Assembly: GCA_943788195.1 (NCBI GenBank)
Contig: CALSPH010000001.1
Span: 743,673-807,672 of the forward strand
Origin: an uncultured Bacteroidia bacterium
GTDB taxonomy: Bacteria > Bacteroidota > Bacteroidia > NS11-12g > UBA955
Length of the DNA stretch: 64,000 nucleotides
Reading direction: 5' to 3'
The notes beneath the pieces were generated by a model, which worked only from the letters and a program-made list of their open reading frames with translations, was not told the origin of the DNA and made no database searches. The translations under genes were made by a program, and so were the position numbers. Of the stretch, positions 33,906 through 41,325 are shown piece by piece. Positions within the stretch are counted from its first letter, which is position 1. Every line of letters starts with the position of its first letter.

Positions 33906-34631
33906 TTAAAGTCGCTGTCTCAATGTCTCGTATAGAATGACACCTGCGGATACGGATACATTCAACGAGGCTATTTTGCCCAACATAGGTATCTTAGCTT
34001 GCTCATCAGCCGCTTGAATTAACTTTTCTGAAACTCCTTCTCCTTCATTCCCCAATATAACAGCAAGGGGCATATTTAAATCTAGTTGGTCAATACGTTT
34101 ATCTGCTTTTTCTGTTGCAGCAATAACCTTAAGTCCAGCATTTTTCAAATACTTTATGGTATCAGATAAACGTTCTGATTTACATATGGGCAAGGTGTTC
34201 AAAGCACCTGCGCTAGTCTTTATAGCATCAGCATTTATGGATGCACTGCCTTTGGAAGGCATAACAACGGCATGCGCTCCAAAACACTCTGCTGAGCGAA
34301 CTATTGCTCCAAAGTTTCGTACATCTGTAATCCCATCACAAATAAGAACCAAAGGATGTTCTCCATTTTCGAAAGCATTTTGGATTACATCATCAATTTG
34401 TTGATAGGTGATGGCTGAAACATAGGCCACAACTCCTTGATGATTTTTATTTCTAAACTTTAAAAAGCGGTCTGCATGCGCGTGAATAAAATGGATGTTT
34501 TTATCTTTAACAAGGTCGAGTAATTCTTTGATCAAGTCTCCACTGGTTCCTTTTTTAATGATTACTTTCTCTACCGTTTTACCAGCCTCAATAGTCTCTA
34601 TAACAGACCGTATTCCATAAATTGTTTGCAT
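33906..34631 (-). CDS. rlmB: 23S rRNA 2'-O-methyltransferase of the SpoU family (RlmB-like)
   Basis: A 241-residue SPOUT methyltransferase. N-terminal substrate-binding domain opens with YGIRSVIETIEAGKTVEKV. SPOUT motifs: LICDGITDVRNFGAIVRSAECFG (motif 1, catalytic Asn and Arg), ILGNEGEGVSEKLI (motif 2) and MLGKIASLNVSVSAGVILYE (motif 3, knot). Members modify G2251 of 23S rRNA; assignment to RlmB rather than another TrmH-like enzyme rests on the length and N-terminal domain. An exact -7 box lies 25 nt upstream. Confidence 0.93.
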   Translation of the reverse strand: MQTIYGIRSVIETIEAGKTVEKVIIKKGTSGDLIKELLDLVKDKNIHFIHAHADRFLKFRNKNHQGVVAYVSAITYQQIDDVIQNAFENGEHPLVLICDGITDVRNFGAIVRSAECFGAHAVVMPSKGSASINADAIKTSAGALNTLPICKSERLSDTIKYLKNAGLKVIAATEKADKRIDQLDLNMPLAVILGNEGEGVSEKLIQAADEQAKIPMLGKIASLNVSVSAGVILYETLRQRL

Positions 34632-34656
34632 GTTTCTTTTATCAAAAAGCGAAATG

Positions 34657-34664
34657 CAAAATTA
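34657..34664 (-). promoter_or_regulatory. candidate -7 element of rlmB
   Basis: Reads TAATTTTG on the minus strand, an exact TAnnTTTG match, 25 nt before the ATG. The expected -33 TTG is not at standard spacing. Confidence 0.45.
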
Positions 34665-34678
34665 AGTTGTTTAATCAA

Positions 34679-35323
34679 CTATCGCATGATATATATTTTG
34701 CCAATATTTTTCTTGAAATATTTTTTGCGATTTTCATTATCAGCATCATCAAAATTGGCTTCTTTCACATCTTTACCATTGGCATCCGTGATGTCTACTT
34801 TATAGAGATAAACTCCGTTGGCTAGTTTGTCACCAAATTGATCGGTACCATCCCAGGCAAAATCACTGATGTTATTACCAATTTGCAAATTACCTAATTC
34901 CTCCTTGGTAATTTGTCTAACCACTTTCCCACTCAATGTCATTATACTTATGCGAATATCTTGTGGGGTTTCAGCACCGGTTAAGGTAAATACAAACCGC
35001 ATACTGGTGCTAAAAGGGTTGGGGTAAGGGTAGAAATTAGTGGCAGTTTGCTCATTAATGACCCTAAAACTAATCTCGTAGTAGTTTTGACCTGCAAGGT
35101 TATCGCTGCCATCTTTAGATTGGACACGTAAGGTATAATTCCCGTCTTGTAGATTTTTTGGTCTATACTCTAGTTTTGCCAAATTGGCTTGGTCTGCTGC
35201 AGGTATGAATGTGATATCGTCTGAACCAATAGGCACCTCTGCAAATGCACTGCTATTTGGGTATTTGAGCATTACGGTAAACGTACTTGTATCATTTTGA
35301 AGCAATAATGATATATTTGAAGC
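34679..35323 (-). pseudogene. C-terminal remnant of a large T9SS-exported protein (PorU2/C25-peptidase-like tail)
   Basis: An open frame of about 215 codons with a stop just upstream (35324-35326) and no signal peptide. What remains is the end of a much larger secreted protein: a beta domain (KLEYRPKNLQDGNYTLRVQS) followed by the sorting domain with FYPYPNPFSTSMRFVFTLTG, ISIMTLSGKVVRQITKEEL, FAWDGTDQFGDKLANGVYLY and a basic FKKNIGKIYIMR end. That ending matches what I know of the tails of PorU2/C25-type peptidases. The 5' part is gone, cut off by the divergent methylase gene. A TTG (35305) or internal ATG (35272) could start a product, but it could not be exported. Confidence 0.75.
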
Positions 35324-35371
35324 TTATTCGCAAATTTAAAGAATTTAGAACTTATATGCGGGTTATTTATT

Positions 35372-36106
35372 ATGCATGACGTAAAAAAGACTCAAAAGGT
35401 GCTGTTGCTTTTACCCAATTATATCGGGATTAAGCATCCTGATGCTTGGCTGCCAAGTTATTTTAGGAAAGAATTGGAAGACATTGATTTAATTTTCTGC
35501 GAAAGTTACCGAAGTGCAGAAACATTACTAGACCGCCAAAAAATGCCTGAAATTGAGTTGTATGAAATCAATGAACATACCAAATGGAAGAAGCAAGAAT
35601 TCGAAATAATGGGATTGATGGGCCAGTACAATAAATTGGCAATAATATCTGATGCGGGCTTACCTTGTGTTGCGGATCCTGGAGAGCGAATAGTCCTTTT
35701 AGCGCATGAGATGGGCTTTCATGTAAAGCCTTTGCCGGGAGCAAATTCTATGATATTGGCTCTTGCAGCAAGTGGGCTAAATGGAGAGGCCTTTCGTTTT
35801 AACGGATACTTGCCCATTGATATAGATCTATGTAAGAAAAAGGTCGTAGAAATGAGCCAAGCTGTTAAGCAATCAAATGAAACCCAACTGTTTATGGAGA
35901 CCCCTTATAGAAATGAAAAGTTATTAAGAAATTTGATGAACTGGTTGCCTGATGCTATGCTTTTAAGTATTGCTGCCGATATTTTGGGTAGAGATGAGTT
36001 GATAAAAACATGTTCTGTGGCTGAGTGGAAAAATAGTATTGAAAATGAATCTATTAAAAAACTTATTGGGAAGAAACCAGCAGTTTTTTTAATTGGGAAT
36101 CCCTAA
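35372..36106 (+). CDS. tetrapyrrole-methylase-family SAM methyltransferase (RsmI-like)
   Basis: A 244-residue member of the tetrapyrrole methylase superfamily. The family segments are LAIISDAGLPCVADPG (SAM-binding, G-x-P/D loop), KPLPGANSMILALAASGLNGEAF, LPIDIDLCKKKVVEM and LFMETPYRNEKLL. These match RsmI (16S rRNA C1402 2'-O-methyltransferase), but the N-terminal part is divergent and shorter: it opens with VLLLPNYIGIKHPDAWLPSY. This short, divergent paralogue is common in Bacteroidota; its substrate is unknown, so no symbol is given. It overlaps the convergent rlmN gene by 4 bp. Confidence 0.87.
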   Translation: MHDVKKTQKVLLLLPNYIGIKHPDAWLPSYFRKELEDIDLIFCESYRSAETLLDRQKMPEIELYEINEHTKWKKQEFEIMGLMGQYNKLAIISDAGLPCVADPGERIVLLAHEMGFHVKPLPGANSMILALAASGLNGEAFRFNGYLPIDIDLCKKKVVEMSQAVKQSNETQLFMETPYRNEKLLRNLMNWLPDAMLLSIAADILGRDELIKTCSVAEWKNSIENESIKKLIGKKPAVFLIGNP

Positions 36107-37143
36107 TCCTGTTTTCCTGCTAGTTGACCACAAGCGGCGTCAATATCTTTTCCGCGACTTCTTCTCACATTGACAATGAGGTTATGACGCTGTAAAATGG
36201 CAGCGAAATTTTCGATTTTTTCAACATTGGCTTTGTCAAAATCTGCAAAAGAAATGGGGTTATATTCAATTAAATTGATTTTGCATGGAAATTGTTTGGC
36301 AAATTTCACCAATTCGATGGCCTCTTCTTCCTCTGCATTGGTATCAGCTATAACACAATATTCTAAAGTCGGGCGTATTCCAGTTTTACCCACCCAATAC
36401 TGCATGGCAGCTGATAAATCAGTTAAATTATTGCTGTCATTTATAGGCATGATCGCACTGCGTTTTTCATCATTTGCAGCGTGCAATGATAAGGCCAAGT
36501 TCACATTGAGATCTTCATCAGCCAGTTTCTTTATCATTTTGGTGATACCTGATGTACTGAGGGTAATACGTTTAGGAGAAAGGCCCCATTTGTGCTCATC
36601 GGTGAGTTGTTTAACGCTGTTTACTACATTTTTATAGTTCAGAAGGGGTTCGCCCATTCCCATATATACAATGTTGCTGAGCTTCTGGTCGTATTTCTCT
36701 AATGCTATTTGGTGAATAAGTTTAACTTGGTCAAAGATTTCAAAACTTTCTAGGTTGCGCTCCCTTGGTAAGTAACCGGTTGCACAAAATTTACAATCCA
36801 AACTGCACCCTACTTGTGAACTTACGCATGCTGTCATGCGCGTTCCAGCTGGGATTAGAACGCCTTCAACTATCTTTCCATCATGTAGTTCAAAGATTAC
36901 TTTTATCGTTCCATCTGTACTCACTTGACGCATTTTTTCTTGAACTGCACCTATAGAAAAGTGTACATTCAATGCCTCACGCAAGGCTATCGGTATATTG
37001 TTGATTTGGTTAAAAGTTTGAACGCCTTGTTTCCAGATTTTTTCGAAAATTTGCTGTGCACGAAATTTTTGAAATCCATTTTCTACTAGCCAAGATTGGA
37101 TATCCGCTAGAGAACTATTTCGAATAAATGGTTTGGTTGGCAC
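36103..37143 (-). CDS. rlmN: 23S rRNA (adenine2503-C2)-methyltransferase, radical SAM
   Basis: A 346-residue radical SAM enzyme that methylates C2 of A2503 in 23S rRNA (and A37 of some tRNAs). The 4Fe-4S motif is CSLDCKFCATG; other family parts are IPAGTRMTACVSSQVG before it, VYMGMGEPLLNY, RITLSTSGI, and SLHAANDEKRS. The methyl-carrying Cys is in RRSRGKDIDAACGQL at the C-terminus. Starts 4 nt downstream of the recQ stop, so it is probably in an operon with it. Confidence 0.97.
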   Translation of the reverse strand: MPTKPFIRNSSLADIQSWLVENGFQKFRAQQIFEKIWKQGVQTFNQINNIPIALREALNVHFSIGAVQEKMRQVSTDGTIKVIFELHDGKIVEGVLIPAGTRMTACVSSQVGCSLDCKFCATGYLPRERNLESFEIFDQVKLIHQIALEKYDQKLSNIVYMGMGEPLLNYKNVVNSVKQLTDEHKWGLSPKRITLSTSGITKMIKKLADEDLNVNLALSLHAANDEKRSAIMPINDSNNLTDLSAAMQYWVGKTGIRPTLEYCVIADTNAEEEEAIELVKFAKQFPCKINLIEYNPISFADFDKANVEKIENFAAILQRHNLIVNVRRSRGKDIDAACGQLAGKQD

Positions 37144-37147
37144 TGTG

Positions 37148-39343
37148 TTAGCTCATATTAGAGATAAACTGAATCTTCATCAATTGTACCTCTTCATGCG
37201 AAAGATCCCCATCAAAAATTTGAATAATTTCATCTGGATTGTGTTCGTCCTCATCTTTTAGGACATCGTAAATCTCATCTTTAAATTCATCATCAAAGAT
37301 TTCATCGATGTAATAATTGAGGTCAAGTTTAGTACCAGATGCCACAATATGATCCAATTCATTCACTAATTCGGCAAGCGAAAGCCCAATGGATTTGGCA
37401 ATGTCATCCAAGCTTTGTTTTTTGTCAATATTCAGAATGATGGCTACTTTCTTTTGGCTGTTTTTGGCAGATGATTTAACTACAATATCCTGTTCACGTT
37501 CGATTTCATTCTCCTTGACATATGTAGCAATAAAGTCAACAAATTCTTGACCGTACTTTGTAGCTTTGTTTTTCCCAACTCCATTGATGCTTTCCAATTC
37601 GGCTATTGTAATTGGATATTTGGCAGCCATATCTTCTAAGGCCGGTTCTTGAACAATAACGTAGGGGGGCAAACTGTTTTTCTTGGCAATGGATTTGCGT
37701 ATATCCTTGAGCATCGCAAAAAGTTGTTTGTCGTAAATATTCTCAATGGTTACACTTTCAAAGTCAACATCACTAACACTCTCAAATTGGGCATCTACTG
37801 CCATCTCATGTTTTACCGGTTTTTGAATATATTCTTTACCTAATTTCGAAACACTATACAAGCCGTATTTTTCAATATTTTTAAAAACATAATTGTTGGT
37901 TTGAGCCAAGCGTAAAATACTTTTCCAATAGATTTTGTCTTTTTCTTTGCCAAAACCAAAAGCGGATTGCTGATCATGGCTATGCGACTTTATGGAGTCT
38001 GTTTTTTTGCCGATAAAGAAATTAACCCAATGGGATAGCTCAAATTCGCCACCTACCTTATCCATAGTTGATAGTGCTTGTTGTAAATCATCCGTTATGT
38101 CCGTCCGAGGTTTCGAACTAATACAATTGTCGCAATGGTTGCAGTCTTCTTTTAGATTTTCGCCAAAATAATGCAACAAATATTTCGTCCTACACATACT
38201 GGTTTCAGCATATGCACTGGTTTCGTCAATTAAAAGGGTCCCAATTTCGCGTTCAGCAACGGGTTTGTCCTTCATGAATTTTTCCAGCTTCTCAATGTCA
38301 CTTGGGTTGTAGTAAAGGACACAATCAGCGCGTATTCCATCTCTTCCACCTCTGCCAGTTTCTTGATAATAACCCTCCAGACTTTTTGGCACATCGTAGT
38401 GGATTACAAATCGAACGTCTGGTTTGTCAATGCCCATGCCAAAAGCAATGGTAGCTACGATAATATCGCAATCTTCCATTAGAAATGCATCCTGATTGGC
38501 AGCACGTGTTTTGGCATCTAATCCAGCATGGTAGGGCAATCCTTTAATATCGTTTAGTGCTAGAAGCTGTGCAACCTCTTCAACTCTTTTACGACTTAAG
38601 CAATAAATGATTCCGCATTTATTTGCTTTGTTCTTGATGAACCCAATAATGTCTTTGTGAACTCTGTCTTTTCGTCCCTTTGGCCTTACATCATAAAACA
38701 AATTGTCTCTGTGAAACGAGGACTTGAATAAAGTAGATTCAGTCATGCCCAAGTTTTTTTGAATATCAACTTGAACTTTTGGAGTCGCTGTGGCTGTTAA
38801 GGCTATAATGGTTACATCATCAATGGCTTTAACCATTTCTTTAATCCTTCGGTACTCTGGTCTAAAATCATGTCCCCATTCTGAAATACAATGGGCTTCG
38901 TCAACCGCAACAAAACTTACTTTTATTGTTCTAAGAAAATCTATGGTTTCTTCCTTTTTAAGGGTCTCTGGTGCCACATAAAGCAACTTTGTTCTACCAT
39001 GAATAATATCATCCTTTACTTGCGTTATTTGAGCCTTATTTAAGGATGAATTAAGAAAGTGAGCGGTTGCATCATGCTTGGCAAAACTACGAATGGCATC
39101 TACCTGATTTTTCATTAATGCAATTAATGGACTTATGATTATGGCAGTACCATCCTTCATTAAAGCAGGTAACTGATAACATAAAGACTTACCTGCACCT
39201 GTAGGCATTATTACAAAACAATCTTTTTCGTCTAATACACTTTCGATAACTTCTTCTTGTAGTCCTTTAAAACTATCAAAGCCAAAAAATTCCTTAAGTG
39301 CTTCTTTGGGGGTTTTATATTTCAATTCGGCAGCTATACTCAT
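37148..39343 (-). CDS. recQ: ATP-dependent DNA helicase RecQ
   Basis: A 731-residue superfamily 2 helicase for recombination repair. Helicase motifs: QEEVIESVLDEKDCFVIMPT with GAGKS (Walker A, near 50), VDEAHCISEWGHDFRP, ALTATATPKV, IATIAFGMGIDKPDVRFVIH region, and QETGRGGRDG (motif VI). The RQC zinc-binding part has Cys residues in CRTKYLLHYF and CNHCDNC. An HRDC domain lies at about 525-605 (PPYVIVQEPALEDMA...GVGKNKATKYG). A final 120-residue acidic extension follows. Upstream is a 171-bp gap with no clear element. Confidence 0.97.
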   Translation of the reverse strand: MSIAAELKYKTPKEALKEFFGFDSFKGLQEEVIESVLDEKDCFVIMPTGAGKSLCYQLPALMKDGTAIIISPLIALMKNQVDAIRSFAKHDATAHFLNSSLNKAQITQVKDDIIHGRTKLLYVAPETLKKEETIDFLRTIKVSFVAVDEAHCISEWGHDFRPEYRRIKEMVKAIDDVTIIALTATATPKVQVDIQKNLGMTESTLFKSSFHRDNLFYDVRPKGRKDRVHKDIIGFIKNKANKCGIIYCLSRKRVEEVAQLLALNDIKGLPYHAGLDAKTRAANQDAFLMEDCDIIVATIAFGMGIDKPDVRFVIHYDVPKSLEGYYQETGRGGRDGIRADCVLYYNPSDIEKLEKFMKDKPVAEREIGTLLIDETSAYAETSMCRTKYLLHYFGENLKEDCNHCDNCISSKPRTDITDDLQQALSTMDKVGGEFELSHWVNFFIGKKTDSIKSHSHDQQSAFGFGKEKDKIYWKSILRLAQTNNYVFKNIEKYGLYSVSKLGKEYIQKPVKHEMAVDAQFESVSDVDFESVTIENIYDKQLFAMLKDIRKSIAKKNSLPPYVIVQEPALEDMAAKYPITIAELESINGVGKNKATKYGQEFVDFIATYVKENEIEREQDIVVKSSAKNSQKKVAIILNIDKKQSLDDIAKSIGLSLAELVNELDHIVASGTKLDLNYYIDEIFDDEFKDEIYDVLKDEDEHNPDEIIQIFDGDLSHEEVQLMKIQFISNMS

Positions 39344-39514
39344 TTAACCATTAACGATTGTAAAGTTAATATCAAATGTTAGAACTGCAAATAATTTTTA
39401 CACAATCTTAGACTCCTGCATCGTTGATGATATTGAAATGATATTGAAGGGGTATTATTTCATTTTTTATTTCTGAAGTATCCTAATTAACGTCTGGCCT
39501 AAGTATAATAATAG

Positions 39515-40045
39515 TTATTTTTTTCGGAATAAATAAACCGATCTAACCCAAAGAACAACAGGAATTCCGATCCAAATCAACTCACTTTTAAGTACTTGTA
39601 GCCCCCATGTGCTGAAAAATTTACTGGCACCTAAGGGAGAAACTTTAATCGGGCGCCAAGGAAAAAAGTAACGCGAATTATCTAAAGGGGAAAAAAATGC
39701 AACGCCCAAACCACCTGTTGTCATTGCATCGAGCAATGCATGTGAGCTGGTGCATAAAAAATAATAGGCTACGAATAAAAGGAGCCGGGTAGATTTAAGT
39801 TCACTCCTGTGAAAAAGTAGTGTGATCAAGAATGCCAATGCCAGGGCAAAAGCAAATGAATGGGTGAAACCACGATGTCCCCAAAAGCTACCATAGGGTA
39901 CATCATATAAAAACCCTATGACATCTGCATCCGGCAGAATACTGCAGATGATACCAAGGATCCAGAATTTAGTAGAAGTTAATTTTGAAGGGAAGGTTTT
40001 TGCAATCCCGATTGCCACCAATGTATGTCCAAATATCGATGCCAA
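39515..40045 (-). CDS. YdjM-family inner-membrane metal-dependent hydrolase
   Basis: A 176-residue membrane protein of the YdjM/DUF457 family (LexA-regulated membrane-bound hydrolase in E. coli). The N-terminal pattern FGHTLVAIGIAKTF and ICSILPDADVIGF (with conserved Pro-Asp-x-Asp), GHRGFTHSF and a later SSHALLDAMTTGG give the His/Asp clusters of the family. About five hydrophobic helices. Enzymatic activity has not been shown clearly for this group. It ends just before 39515; the 171-bp gap to recQ has no gene. Confidence 0.88.
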   Translation of the reverse strand: MASIFGHTLVAIGIAKTFPSKLTSTKFWILGIICSILPDADVIGFLYDVPYGSFWGHRGFTHSFAFALALAFLITLLFHRSELKSTRLLLFVAYYFLCTSSHALLDAMTTGGLGVAFFSPLDNSRYFFPWRPIKVSPLGASKFFSTWGLQVLKSELIWIGIPVVLWVRSVYLFRKK

Positions 40046-40051
40046 TTTGTT

Positions 40052-40516
40052 TTATAATAGTTGGTTAATTACTATATTTATTTCATCGTGTATGGGATGA
40101 AATACTTCAGGAATATTTGCTTTGATCTGGTCTAAATGCCATTTATGGATTTGATTGTTTTTCTTAATTTCAATATACATGCCTCCTTGGTCCAGGCAAT
40201 CTGGGCAACCAAAGGTACTGTCTGGTAGATCAAACATTTCATCAGAAAATGCGGTTTGAATAGGGCTTGCTTGATTAAAATCAGAGTTGCTTCGCAAAAC
40301 AAACTGATAGGGTGCCTTGCAAGGGTAGAAGTCATTTGAATCTTCAGATAGTTCTGTTGGAGTGAGTTTGTAGGTTTCTATGCAGTTTTCACTGCCGTTA
40401 CATAAGCCCGAATAAGTGCCAAAAACGATATAGGCGATTTCATTACTATGATCATCTTTTTGACAAGAACTGGACAAAATGATGAAAGCAAGTAGAGCAA
40501 GAAAGATTTTATTCAT
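40052..40516 (-). CDS. small exported lipoprotein of unknown function
   Basis: A 154-residue lipoprotein: signal sequence with lipobox LSSSC (Cys18) followed by QKDDHS, the charged stretch usual after the lipid-modified Cys in Bacteroidota. The mature part contains several Cys (CNGSENC, CPDC) that could form disulfides or bind metal. No family recognised. It overlaps the YjdI-like gene upstream by 8 bp and lies 6 nt before the YdjM-like gene, so all three are probably one unit. Confidence 0.75.
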   Translation of the reverse strand: MNKIFLALLAFIILSSSCQKDDHSNEIAYIVFGTYSGLCNGSENCIETYKLTPTELSEDSNDFYPCKAPYQFVLRSNSDFNQASPIQTAFSDEMFDLPDSTFGCPDCLDQGGMYIEIKKNNQIHKWHLDQIKANIPEVFHPIHDEINIVINQLL

Positions 40517-40721
40517 TTGTAGCTATACTGAGCGCGCCAGAAGGACATTGGCTCACTTGCGCAATAATTTCAGCCTTGGTTGCTCCTTCAGGCTTAATCC
40601 ATGGCTTATCGCGCGGATTGAACACTTGACCTAAACCTCGTGCGCAGTTTCCTGCATGGATGCAAACGTCAGGTTTCCAAACTATGCTAATGTCTTCTTT
40701 ACTATATTTTTTAGTTGTCAT
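40509..40721 (-). CDS. YjdI-like (4Fe-4S)-binding mono-cluster protein
   Basis: A 70-residue protein of the Fer4_19/YjdI family. The cluster-binding Cys and His residues are in VCIHAGNCARGL and, near the C-terminus, VSQCPSGAL; RDKPWIKPEGA is the conserved middle segment. These stand-alone proteins are thought to carry one Fe-S cluster; they are often found as fusions with CDGSH-like domains. Full length for the family. An exact -7 box lies 22 nt upstream. Confidence 0.92.
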   Translation of the reverse strand: MTTKKYSKEDISIVWKPDVCIHAGNCARGLGQVFNPRDKPWIKPEGATKAEIIAQVSQCPSGALSIATNE

Positions 40722-40743
40722 ATCCTTGAAAATTGAGGTCTAT

Positions 40744-40751
40744 CAAAGTTA
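40744..40751 (-). promoter_or_regulatory. candidate -7 element of the YjdI-like gene
   Basis: Reads TAACTTTG on the minus strand, an exact TAnnTTTG match 22 nt before the ATG at 40721; no TTG at ideal -33 spacing. Confidence 0.45.
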
Positions 40752-40779
40752 ATAAATATTATTTGTTTTTCATTGTACC

Positions 40780-40998
40780 TTAAAGGATGGTAACACGGAA
40801 GCCTTCCAATTCAACCAGATCTCCAACACGTAATTTATTTCGTTTACGCAGTTCAATTGCCCCGTTTACGCTTACTTGACCTTCTGATACCATGATTTTT
40901 GCGTGTCCACCACTTTGGGCGATGCTTAGGGTTTGTAAAAGTTTAATGAGTTCAATATAAGGTTGGTCATTAATAATCTTAAAGGATATTTCTTTCAT
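40780..40998 (-). CDS. S4-domain RNA-binding protein (YbcJ-like)
   Basis: A 72-residue protein that is almost only an S4 domain: IELIKLLQTLSIAQSGGHAKIM, then GQVSVNGAIELRKRNKLRVGD and VELEGFRV. This corresponds to the YbcJ/YaaA-type group of small S4 proteins that bind structured RNA or ribosomal complexes. Its target is not known. An exact -7 box lies 22 nt upstream, so it is probably transcribed alone. Confidence 0.92.
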   Translation of the reverse strand: MKEISFKIINDQPYIELIKLLQTLSIAQSGGHAKIMVSEGQVSVNGAIELRKRNKLRVGDLVELEGFRVTIL

Positions 40999-41020
40999 TA
41001 AAATAGTTTAAGAGGAACCT

Positions 41021-41028
41021 CAAAGCTA
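41021..41028 (-). promoter_or_regulatory. candidate -7 element of the S4-domain gene
   Basis: Reads TAGCTTTG on the minus strand, an exact TAnnTTTG match 22 nt before the ATG at 40998, the same distance as for the YjdI-like gene. Confidence 0.45.
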
Positions 41029-41040
41029 CGGATCTAAATG

Positions 41041-41070
41041 AAAAAACCCGAAGTGCACTTCGGGTTTTTT
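41041..41070 (-). terminator. terminator of tRNA-Ser: 30-bp perfect palindrome
   Basis: Positions 41041-41055 are the exact reverse complement of 41056-41070: A6, CCCGAAGTG, CACTTCGGG, T6. It lies 6 nt after the tRNA 3' end, so it is an intrinsic terminator for the tRNA transcript; as a palindrome it works in both directions. Confidence 0.9.
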
Positions 41071-41076
41071 CTTATG

Positions 41077-41164
41077 CGGTGAAGGCGGGATTCGAACCCG
41101 CGGTACCCGGTTAGGGTACGCTTGTTTAGCAAACAAGTCCTTTCGGCCACTCAGGCACCTCACC
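41077..41164 (-). tRNA. tRNA-Ser, anticodon GCT
   Basis: An 88-nt type II tRNA on the minus strand. Acceptor stem GGTGAGG (41158-41164) pairs with CTTCACC, discriminator G at 41077. Anticodon stem CTTGT/ACAAG encloses loop TTGCTAA, so the anticodon is GCT, reading AGC and AGT serine codons. A long variable arm (GCGTACCC..GGGTACC) is present, as required for tRNA-Ser, and the T arm is GCGGGTTCGAATCCCGC. The 3' CCA is not encoded. Confidence 0.97.
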
Positions 41165-41184
41165 ATAGACTTATTTAGGGTTTG

Positions 41185-41214
41185 CAAAAATAGCAATATT
41201 ATGATTTAGTACAA
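41185..41214 (-). promoter_or_regulatory. promoter of tRNA-Ser
   Basis: On the minus strand: TTG (41212-41214), 19 bp, then TATTTTTG (41185-41192), an exact match to TTG-N19-TAnnTTTG. The tRNA 5' end is 20 nt further on. This is the best-formed promoter in the window. Confidence 0.75.
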
Positions 41215-41325
41215 GCTATACTTTCAAAAAATATTTCTGCAAATCCAGAGTTGTATCAGCTTTCTGGCATTTATTTTTTTTTGCTTTTCAACTATGATAA
41301 TTATTAGTAATATTGAAACAGTAGT

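Noticed and set aside
36197..36637. A 146-codon plus-strand frame opposite rlmN
   Set aside because: rlmN on the other strand has all its motifs; this frame is Ser/Phe-rich by-product.
41041..41070. The 30-bp perfect palindrome considered as an operator or recombination site
   Set aside because: Its A-run, GC-rich stem and T-run and its place just after the tRNA explain it as an intrinsic terminator.
41077..41164. tRNA-Ser considered as an integration site for a mobile element
   Set aside because: No integrase, no duplicated tRNA end and no mobile genes lie on either side.
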